From NORP181 sp047623555 (lineage in GTDB: Bacteria; Pseudomonadota; Alphaproteobacteria; Rhodobacterales; Rhodobacteraceae), in contig JBLHMP010000036.1 of assembly GCA_047623555.1 (NCBI GenBank), positions 1 to 37,186 on the forward strand: a stretch of 37,186 nt of DNA, in the 5' to 3' direction. The notes below the pieces were generated by a model, which was given only the letters and a program-made list of their open reading frames with translations, was not told the origin of the DNA and did not search any database. Positions 8,568 to 14,633 of the stretch are shown one piece after another. Position 1 is the stretch's first letter; the number at the start of each line of letters is the position of its first letter. A program made the translations under genes and the position numbers.

Positions 8568-8614
8568 CATTGCGGACAGGGTATTGCGCAGCAATGTCCC
8601 GAGAAGGGATACGC
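8568..8614 (+). repeat. Small palindromic insertion, long (47-nt) form, copy 1
   Basis: Head CATTGCGGACAGG, then GTATTGCGCAGCAAT (hairpin ATTGC/GCAAT), then stem TGTCCC / GGGATA around loop GAGAA. It lies in the IS5 transposase after MSDLFWLT, where about 35 codons are also missing. A 47-nt copy at 32202-32248 shares the GGGTATTGCGCAG core but has a different second stem. Confidence 0.75.
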
Positions 8615-8732
8615 ATATGGCCCGCCAAAGGCGCTTTATAACCGTTGGGTCCGCTGGAGCCGCAAAGGCATCTTCGCTCGCATCCTAATCGAACTCGCCA
8701 ACGAGGGCGACAAAACCGATGTGATCATGATC

Positions 8733-8770
8733 CTCTCTCATCGAAACTGCGTTTCGACTGCCGGGCAGTG
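8733..8770 (-). repeat. Small palindromic insertion, 38-nt form, copy 2
   Basis: In minus orientation: head CACTGCCCGGCAGT (hairpin ACTGC/GCAGT), second stem TCGAAA / TTTCGA with loop CGCAG, tail GAGAG. It splits transposase codons Met-Ile from Asp-Ala-Thr-Tyr. Removing exactly 38 bases here, together with the next copy, restores the conserved MIDATYLKAHRT reading. Confidence 0.82.
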
Positions 8771-8782
8771 GACGCGACTTAC

Positions 8783-8821
8783 CCACTGCCTGACAGTGGT
8801 TTGTTTTCAAACCACGAGAGG
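8783..8821 (+). repeat. Small palindromic insertion, 38/39-nt form, copy 3
   Basis: Head CACTGCCTGACAGT, second stem TGGTTTG / CAAACCA with loop TTTT, tail CGAGAGG. It is inverted relative to the copy at 8733-8770, from which only 12 transposase bases (codons D-A-T-Y) separate it. The pair can fold into a cloverleaf-like figure closed by CCTCTC/GAGAGG. Confidence 0.82.
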
Positions 8822-8883
8822 CTCAAGGCGCATCGCACGGCGTCAAGCCTGGGAATAAAAAGCGGGCCAAAGGTCGTCTGATT

Positions 8884-8922
8884 CATTGCCCAACAGTTGA
8901 TTGTGAAGCTCTCAATGAGAGG
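8884..8922 (+). repeat. Small palindromic insertion, 38/39-nt form, copy 4
   Basis: Head CATTGCCCAACAGT and tail TGAGAGG. The second stem is weak (GTTGA / TCAAT), so this copy is more decayed. It separates transposase residues RLI from GLTKGDLN; removing it restores that order. Confidence 0.65.
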
Positions 8923-8946
8923 GGGCTGACAAAGGGTGATTTGAAC

Positions 8947-8981
8947 CATCGACCGGCAGGTGATTGGAAATCACTAAGAGG
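8947..8981 (+). repeat. Small palindromic insertion, copy 5 (slightly shorter)
   Basis: Head CATCGACCGGCAG, second stem GTGATT / AATCAC with loop GGA, tail AAGAGG. It separates GDLN from SKLHAITDALGRP of the IS5 transposase. At about 35 nt it is slightly shorter than the others, either from decay or from uncertain edges. Confidence 0.65.
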
Positions 8982-9428
8982 TTCGAAATTGCACGCCATT
9001 ACGGATGCTTTGGGACGCCCGATCCGGTTATTCCTGACAGCTGGAAACATGGGCGATTACATCGGTGCACGAGCCCTGCTGTCTTCCTTACCATAGGCCA
9101 AATGGCTACTTGCTGATCGAGGATATGACGCAGACAGATTTCGTAACGGATTGAAAGATATGAAGATTGAACCGTGCATCTCGTCGCGAAAATCACGAAA
9201 ATAAATTATGCCGCATGACAAGGCCCGATATAGAGCCCGCCACAAATCGAAAATATGTTTGGCAAACTTAAGGACTGGCGACGCATTGCTATACGTTACG
9301 ACAGATGCCCTGAACTCTTCCTCTCGGCTATCGCGCTGGTCGCAATCGTCTTGTTTTGGGTATGAGTCCTGACCCGAGATTGCCGATGACATTTCCGTGC
9401 TCTGCGAGGGCCAATGCATAGATATCGC

Positions 9429-10925
9429 TCATGATGTTAATCCTAACTCAGCCGCAATATCACGGGTCTGCTCGTACAATCTACGAAACAGGGCATAGTG
9501 CTTTTGATAGATCGGATGGGGCAGGGCAGTGATATGTTTTGCCACCGGGTTCCAGTCGGCAATATCCGCTGGATCCTTTTGACCAATTGCCACCGCTGCC
9601 AGAAACGCATTGCCATAACTCGCTCCAACCGTTTTGTCGCAAACGATCTGGTCCAATCCGCTCACGTCGCTGGTCGCCTGCAACCAAAGCGCATTCTGCG
9701 TGCCACCACCCACTGCCATCAGTCGGCTGGGCGTCTGGCCGACATCGCGAAATGTTTCGGCCACATGCGCCGTGCCATAGGCAATTCCTTCGATCATCGC
9801 GCGGTACATATCGCCCCGCGTATGGGTCAGGTTCAGGCCAAAAAACGCGCCTTTGGCCGATGGGTCATGGATCGGCGTCCGCTCGCCCGAGAAATAGGGC
9901 AACATCAGCAATCCGTTGGCTCCGGGCGGCGAAGCCGCAGCCTCTGATGCCAGCACCGGGAACGCCTCGTTTCGGTTTAGATCGCGCGCGAACTGGTCGC
10001 GAAACCAATGGGTCAGGGTGCCGCTGGTCGCCAGACCGGCCATTGACGCATGACTGCCCGGCGTTAACCACGGCGCATGCCACAGGCGTGGATCGCGCAC
10101 GCGGCTATCCGTTAGCAAGATGATAAAGATGGTCGAGCCGTACATCATCATCATATCGCCCGAATTCTGCACCCCAACACTGACCGCCTCGGCCGCTGCA
10201 TCAATGGTGCCGGTGGTGACTGGGGTACCGATGGTTAGCCCGGTTTCAGCCGCAGCCTGCGCGGTGATCTGCCCGGCGATTTCGGTGGACCACAAAAGGC
10301 GCGGCAACCTGTTCAGCGGAATAATGTCGGGGGCCAGATCATCGACCCAATCCAGCAGATCGACATCATACAACGGGCTGAAATTAGCCGCCGTATAGTG
10401 GTCTATCGTGATCTCACCGGTCAGTTTCATCACCAGATATGACGTTGAACTTAGGATATGCGCAGTTTTGGCATAGATTTCTGGGCGTTGACTTTTCAGC
10501 CACAGGATCTTGGGCCCGATCGATTGCGAGGTCAGCGCATTGCCACATCGCTCTAAAATAACATCCGCACCGATCTGGCTGTTCAACAGCTCAATTTCGG
10601 TCGCTGCACGGGTATCAACACCGTAGAGCACAGCGTTCATTAACGGTGTTCCGTGCTGATCCACCGGCAACATACAGGGACCAATGGCACTGCAGGCCAC
10701 GCAGGCGATATCTGCCGGATCAACACCGCTATCTGCCAAAATCGCACGGGTGACAAAGACGAAATCACCCCACCAATCCAAATCGGCACGATGCTCGGCC
10801 CAGCCCGCTTGCGGTACGATCATCTCGTGGCCACGTTTCGCGCTGGCGATAATGCGTCCGTCGCCGTCGACCAACATAGCTTTGGTTTCAAACGTGCCGA
10901 TATCGACGCCTAAGGTATAGCTCAT
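9429..10925 (-). CDS. FGGY-family carbohydrate kinase
   Basis: A 498-residue sugar kinase of the FGGY family (xylulokinase/ribulokinase-like). It should phosphorylate a sugar or sugar alcohol with ATP in the cytoplasm. Visible features are the N-terminal phosphate loop GVDIGTFETKAM, the central GTIDAAAEAVSVGV, and the C-terminal ATP-site segment MAVGGGTQNALWLQATSDV near residues 405-423. The length is normal for the family. Its ATG overlaps the BtpA stop and its own stop overlaps the start of the broken SIS gene, both as ATGA, which indicates a tightly coupled three-gene operon. The substrate is unknown; the BtpA partner is not typical of xylulose or glycerol operons. Confidence 0.92.
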   Translation of the reverse strand: MSYTLGVDIGTFETKAMLVDGDGRIIASAKRGHEMIVPQAGWAEHRADLDWWGDFVFVTRAILADSGVDPADIACVACSAIGPCMLPVDQHGTPLMNAVLYGVDTRAATEIELLNSQIGADVILERCGNALTSQSIGPKILWLKSQRPEIYAKTAHILSSTSYLVMKLTGEITIDHYTAANFSPLYDVDLLDWVDDLAPDIIPLNRLPRLLWSTEIAGQITAQAAAETGLTIGTPVTTGTIDAAAEAVSVGVQNSGDMMMMYGSTIFIILLTDSRVRDPRLWHAPWLTPGSHASMAGLATSGTLTHWFRDQFARDLNRNEAFPVLASEAAASPPGANGLLMLPYFSGERTPIHDPSAKGAFFGLNLTHTRGDMYRAMIEGIAYGTAHVAETFRDVGQTPSRLMAVGGGTQNALWLQATSDVSGLDQIVCDKTVGASYGNAFLAAVAIGQKDPADIADWNPVAKHITALPHPIYQKHYALFRRLYEQTRDIAAELGLTS

Positions 10926-11734
10926 GCGCGCCGACGTGCGGCCCGCGCCCGTTCCATGAAATCAGCGGCGCGATCTGCATCAACCACATTCCATGTATGG
11001 CCATCAACCTTGAGGGATGAGCCGACAATACAGCCGTCTGCAACCCGAAAAATGTCGCCAATCGTGTCATGTTTGACCCCGGTATTGGCCAACACCGGGG
11101 TATCTGGCAGCACCGCTTTGACCGACTCAAGATCGCCAAGCGCCGCGGCCTCGCCAGTGATCTGCCCCGACACCAGAACCGCATCTGGAATGGACGAAAA
11201 CACCGCACTGCGCGCCCGGTCCGCAAGTGGGCGACGATCCAGGCTATCGGCGAACTCGGCTGACACATTGTAAAGCATCGCCACATCATCACAGCCCAAC
11301 CGATTGCGATAGCGCATTGCCGCTCCGGCGTCCGGGGTCCATGGCCCCATGTCGGACGCATATGTGCCGGTAAATATCTCGCGCATGAATTGCGCGCTGG
11401 TGGCTGCGGCCAAGGCAACGGTGCTTTGTGGATCCCATAACACATTGACACCAAATGGAACTGTGATCTGCGACCGCAGCTGTCCGATCACATAGGCCAT
11501 GGTTGCGGTCGACGCAGAATCCACTTTGAATTCATAGGGTCGGTCGTTCTCATTGCCAAACATAACCGCATCAACCCCGGCGGCCTGAAGCGCGTTTAAA
11601 TCCGCCAAAGCCCCGGAAACAATGCCATCAATCCCGGCTTCAGCATCATACAAAGGTGCCCCGGGCAGGGCGCCCAAATGCACCATTGCGATCACCGGTT
11701 TGGTGTCGCCAAAGACGTTTTGAAAATTTCCCAC
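10922..11734 (-). CDS. BtpA/SgcQ-family TIM-barrel protein
   Basis: A 270-residue protein of the BtpA family (COG0434), which includes E. coli SgcQ and a photosystem I biogenesis factor. The family has a TIM-barrel fold and no settled reaction. Typical segments are PVIAMVHLGALPGAP near residue 13, AAGVDAVMFGNENDRPY near 51, and VLANTGVKHDTIGD followed by DGCIVGSSLK, which resembles a phosphate-binding end of a barrel. The start is GTG with AGGAG eight bases upstream. It is the first gene of the operon with the FGGY kinase and the broken SIS isomerase. A role as an aldolase, isomerase or epimerase on the kinase product is inferred from neighbours only. Confidence 0.88.
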   Translation of the reverse strand: MGNFQNVFGDTKPVIAMVHLGALPGAPLYDAEAGIDGIVSGALADLNALQAAGVDAVMFGNENDRPYEFKVDSASTATMAYVIGQLRSQITVPFGVNVLWDPQSTVALAAATSAQFMREIFTGTYASDMGPWTPDAGAAMRYRNRLGCDDVAMLYNVSAEFADSLDRRPLADRARSAVFSSIPDAVLVSGQITGEAAALGDLESVKAVLPDTPVLANTGVKHDTIGDIFRVADGCIVGSSLKVDGHTWNVVDADRAADFMERARAARRRA

Positions 11735-11837
11735 GGCTCATACTCCTCTTGCCTCAATTTCGGCAAGTTTAGCGAGGAATGGCGTGCAGACCATCCCAAA
11801 ACGTCCTAAGGTCAATCACAAATCAAAGGAGCATGCG

Positions 11838-12863
11838 ATGTCATTCAAAACAAGGCACTGGGACCGGCTGGGCAATGGCGGGCTGACCTTCACCGAAATG
11901 GGTTTTGGCGCAGCACCTTTGGGCAATCTCTATACCTCGATCAGCGACGATGAGGCCGGCGCCATTCTGACTCGTGCCTGGGATTTGGGCGTGCGTTATT
12001 ATGACACCGCGCCGCTTTATGGCTTTGGACTATCCGAAACCCGGCTCAACCGGTTTTTGCGCGATAAACCGCGTGATGAATATGTTCTGTCGTCCAAAGT
12101 CGGGCGTTTGTTGCAACCTTGCCCGCCGGATCAACGCGATGGTATTGGCAAATGGTTCGACGTGCCGTCGCGCAAAGAGGTCTATGATTATACCTATGAC
12201 GGCGTGATGCGGTCGGTCGATGCCACATTGGAACGGCTGGGTGTTTACCGCATCGACATGCTGTTTGTGCATGATATCGACCTTGCAAATCAGGGCTCGC
12301 AACAGGCGCTCGACGCCAAATACGATGAGCTGATGGCGGGCGGCTATCGCGCCTTGATTGAGCTGCGCGATCAGGAGGTCATCAAGGCCTTTGGTGTTGG
12401 TGTTAACGAATGGCAACCCTGTCAGACCTTGGCCAAACGCGGTGATTTCGACATGTTCCTGCTGGCCGGGCGCTATACTCTGCTGGAACAGGACGCGTTG
12501 GAAACCTTTCTGCCATTGGTCGAAAACCGCGGCCTTGGTATTGTTCTGGGCGGGCCTTACAACTCGGGTATTCTGGCAACGGGACCGCGCAAAGGATCCT
12601 ATTACAACTACGAAGTGGCACCTCAAAACATTCTTGATCGCGTCGCCCGAATCGAATCGATCTGCACCGACCACAACACCCGCATGATCGACGCGGCGTT
12701 TCAATTTCCGCTGCTGCATCCCAATGTGGTGTCAGTGATTCCGGGCGGGCAGGGCGTGTCCGAGGTCGACAGCAACGGCATTGCGGCCAAAACCGTCATT
12801 CCTGCGGCGCTTTGGACTGACCTGAAAGAGCAGGGGTTAATGCGCGCCGATGCACCGGTTTAG
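11838..12863 (+). CDS. Aldo/keto reductase, sugar 1-dehydrogenase type
   Basis: A 341-residue aldo/keto reductase related to D-threo-aldose (L-fucose) 1-dehydrogenase and pyridoxal 4-dehydrogenase. The catalytic set is visible: Asp and Tyr in YYDTAPLYGFG, Lys in LSSKVG, His in MLFVHDID. The NAD(P)-binding end includes SVIPGGQGVSEVD. The start at 11838 follows AAAGGAG; the longer frame to 11784 adds an unconserved leader. With the lactonase-type gene 9 bases downstream it would oxidise a free aldose to a lactone that is then opened. L-fucose or a similar 6-deoxy or galacto-configured sugar fits the family and the FucU-like mutarotase, but this is inference. Confidence 0.88.
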   Translation: MSFKTRHWDRLGNGGLTFTEMGFGAAPLGNLYTSISDDEAGAILTRAWDLGVRYYDTAPLYGFGLSETRLNRFLRDKPRDEYVLSSKVGRLLQPCPPDQRDGIGKWFDVPSRKEVYDYTYDGVMRSVDATLERLGVYRIDMLFVHDIDLANQGSQQALDAKYDELMAGGYRALIELRDQEVIKAFGVGVNEWQPCQTLAKRGDFDMFLLAGRYTLLEQDALETFLPLVENRGLGIVLGGPYNSGILATGPRKGSYYNYEVAPQNILDRVARIESICTDHNTRMIDAAFQFPLLHPNVVSVIPGGQGVSEVDSNGIAAKTVIPAALWTDLKEQGLMRADAPV

Positions 12864-12872
12864 GGGCGCACC

Positions 12873-13712
12873 ATGGCCCGTATCGATGCCCATCAGCACT
12901 ACTGGGCGCCCGCGCGCGGCGATTATGACTGGATGCCGATGGACAATGCGGTTCTGGCGCGGACCTATGAACCGCGCGATCTGGAACCATCGCTCAAACG
13001 TCACGACATCGACAAAACCATCCTCGTTCAGGCCGCCGCCACGGTGTTGGAAACCGACTTTATCCTGGGCATTGCAGCGGCCACCGACAGCGTTGCAGGC
13101 GTTGTCGGTTGGATCGACTTTGAAAACCCCGATGATCTGGCGCATCTGCAACGCTTCGCCAAACACCCGAAATTCTGCGGTGTGCGGCCGATGATCCAGG
13201 ATATTGCCGACATTAACTGGATGTTGCGCGACGATGTGCAATGGGGCTTTCAGGCGCTGGTTGATCTTGACCTGACATTGGACGCGCTGGGCTTTTCGCG
13301 CCATCTGGCCAATTTTCACACCATATTAACCCGCTACCCGGACCTGCGGGTTGTCATCGACCACTGCATGAAGCCGCAAATCCGTAACCACCCCTCCGAC
13401 TGGCAAAGCTGGCGCGACGGCATGACCCGGTTGGCCAAAGACACAAACGCTTACGTCAAACTGTCCGGCCTCGTTACCGAAGCCAACGACAGCTGGAGCA
13501 TCGACGATCTGCGCCCCTACGCCAATCTGGTGCTGTCTGAATTCGGCGCAAACCGCGTCATGTGGGGCTCAGATTGGCCGGTCTGCCAACTACAGGCCAG
13601 CTATAATCAATGGCTTGCCACGGCTCAGGACCTGACCGACGATCTTACCAAAGTCGAAAAAAACCGCATCTTCGGTGGCACGGCAATCGATTTCTATCGT
13701 TTGGAACCCTGA
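12873..13712 (+). CDS. Amidohydrolase-fold lactonase (fuconolactonase-like)
   Basis: A 279-residue amidohydrolase-superfamily (Amidohydro_2) protein of the sugar lactonase/dicarboxylate lactonase type. The metal-site features are IDAHQHYW (His7, His9) at the N-terminus, the mid-barrel His in VIDHCMKP and the late Asp in MWGSDWPV. It is cytoplasmic. It starts 9 bases after the sugar dehydrogenase, a pairing that in known fucose, rhamnose and related oxidative pathways hydrolyses the aldonolactone. It is convergent with the GntR gene downstream. The ring substrate is not proven by sequence; an isomeric 2-pyrone hydrolase role is the main alternative. Confidence 0.87.
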   Translation: MARIDAHQHYWAPARGDYDWMPMDNAVLARTYEPRDLEPSLKRHDIDKTILVQAAATVLETDFILGIAAATDSVAGVVGWIDFENPDDLAHLQRFAKHPKFCGVRPMIQDIADINWMLRDDVQWGFQALVDLDLTLDALGFSRHLANFHTILTRYPDLRVVIDHCMKPQIRNHPSDWQSWRDGMTRLAKDTNAYVKLSGLVTEANDSWSIDDLRPYANLVLSEFGANRVMWGSDWPVCQLQASYNQWLATAQDLTDDLTKVEKNRIFGGTAIDFYRLEP

Positions 13713-13770
13713 CGCCCCTGACCAATTCTTTTGTTTAAAAATATCCCCGCCGGAGGCTTTGAACTTTTCC

Positions 13771-14490
13771 TCACGATGCAGAAAACAAATCCGGCCGCCG
13801 TTCCTCCAGCGGCTCCAGATAACTCAGTAATTGCCGCAAATGCGCCCGTGTCGCCTGCCGTGCGGCCTCACCATCATGGGCCGCCAAGGCGTCTACAATT
13901 GCACGATGTTCTAGCAGGGTTTCGTCTATTCGCCCCGGTTCTGGCAGGATCAAACGCCGTGCCCGGCTGACCTGCAACCAAACCGAATCCGCCATCTGTG
14001 CCAAGCGTTTAAAGCCGGTAAAGCTCATTAGTAACCCGTGCATTTGGGAATCCATATCATAAAATCTGGCAAAATCCCCGGCCTGAACTAACGCCTCTTG
14101 CATGGCCAGATTACCCTCAAGCATCGCAATCTGAGCATCGGTAATAGCCGGGGCCAAATGATCGACCGCCGCCAATTCAAGCGCCTCGCGTAAAAACGCA
14201 CTCTCGCGGATTTCCTCCATCGAAAATCGCGTGATATATGTCCCGGTTTGTGGCCTTACCCGCACCAACCCATCACTTGCCAGCCGGGCAATCGCTTCAG
14301 ACACCGGCGATCGGGACACGTTCAGCGTCTCACATACCGGTTGTTTGCGTAATATTTGTCCGGGGCCATATTCCAACGTCAAAATGGCGTCACGTAACGA
14401 CAGATATACCCGATTGGACAAGGTTCCATCGAACGCATCCAGAGGGCGCAACTTTACTTTTTTGGGCTCGGTTTGGGGTTTCTTTGACAT
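13771..14490 (-). CDS. GntR-family (FCD) transcriptional regulator
   Basis: A 239-residue regulator with an N-terminal winged helix-turn-helix (about residues 25-88, including LNVSRSPVSEAIARLASDGL and a wing ending TGTYITRF) and a C-terminal all-helical FCD ligand domain whose Asp/His residues usually bind a metal. The ATG is one base from the palindrome CTAACATGTTAG and lacks a Shine-Dalgarno. The promoter position predicts a leaderless mRNA and autorepression. The same palindrome at the ABC ATPase and permease genes suggests that it controls the sugar importer. The effector may be a sugar acid or lactone, as for other FCD regulators, but nothing in the sequence identifies it. Confidence 0.93.
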   Translation of the reverse strand: MSKKPQTEPKKVKLRPLDAFDGTLSNRVYLSLRDAILTLEYGPGQILRKQPVCETLNVSRSPVSEAIARLASDGLVRVRPQTGTYITRFSMEEIRESAFLREALELAAVDHLAPAITDAQIAMLEGNLAMQEALVQAGDFARFYDMDSQMHGLLMSFTGFKRLAQMADSVWLQVSRARRLILPEPGRIDETLLEHRAIVDALAAHDGEAARQATRAHLRQLLSYLEPLEERRPDLFSAS

Positions 14491-14491
14491 T

Positions 14492-14524
14492 CTAACATGT
14501 TAGCTGATCCACAGATGCTGTCAA
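14492..14524 (-). promoter_or_regulatory. gntR promoter with overlapping operator, leaderless
   Basis: On the minus strand, TTGACA (14524-14519), a 16-base spacer and TAACAT (14502-14497) lie six bases before the ATG. The -10 box lies within the perfect palindrome CTAACATGTTAG (14492-14503). The expected start of transcription falls at the start codon. The arrangement matches that before the permease at 5855. Confidence 0.78.
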
Positions 14525-14633
14525 TTTCAGGTTGCCCTTTGACAGTCTGAAAAATTGACCTTTGACACAGGCGCAGACCGCTATTTTATGCAAGAAAATC
14601 GCGGAACATATCGTGGTGGGCCTCAGGCCCGTC

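Larger units (their letters stand above)
8482..9374 (+). mobile_element. Dead IS5-family (IS427-like) insertion sequence
   Basis: Terminal inverted repeats GGTCAGGATCCAT (left) and the complement of ATGAGTCCTGACC (right) are flanked by CTAG (8478-8481) and CGAG (9375-9378), a diverged CTAG target duplication. The transposase begins at 8545 with MSDLFWLT and shows pieces such as YNRWVRWSRKGIFAR, LKAHRTASSLGIK, LLADRGYDADRF and the C-terminal WRRIAIRYDRCPELFLSA. It lost about 35 codons near the N-terminus. It has in-frame stops at LP*AKW and RK*, a frameshift near 9250, and at least five small palindromic insertions. It interrupts the SIS isomerase gene. It is non-autonomous and old, judging by the decay. 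Confidence 0.85.
7981..9432 (-). pseudogene. SIS-domain sugar-phosphate isomerase (hexuloisomerase-like), broken by IS5
   Basis: Decayed gene of the 6-phospho-3-hexuloisomerase-like SIS family. Its first 18 or so codons (MSDIYALALAEHGNVIGNL) read from 9432 and overlap the kinase stop by ATGA. An IS5-family element then interrupts it at a CTAG site. Coding sequence resumes at 8481 with DQIEVAA and continues through RRIVVYGCGREGL, AMRLHHLGVDV, TPPLGAGGLFLTSAGPG, VLFLTAEPE and SVLPMGSLYEGVIF to the stop at 7981. Besides the insertion it has a frameshift before RRIVVYG, an in-frame TAG after GPGKL and a frameshift near 8235, so it cannot make a working enzyme. It was evidently the third gene of the BtpA-kinase operon and would have acted on a phosphorylated sugar. 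Confidence 0.85.

Noticed and set aside
8733..8821. A tRNA or tRNA-like gene, because the block can draw as a cloverleaf
   Set aside because: It has no acceptor/T-loop consensus or anticodon arrangement, and the block is explained by two inverted small insertions around 12 transposase bases.
8568..8981. A CRISPR array, because of repeated short palindromic units
   Set aside because: The units are not evenly spaced, occur in both orientations, vary in stem sequence, and are separated by transposase coding sequence, not by unique spacers. No cas genes are present.
12030..12719. A 229-codon antisense frame over the aldo/keto reductase
   Set aside because: It is fully contained in a gene with intact catalytic residues on the other strand and has no recognisable domain.
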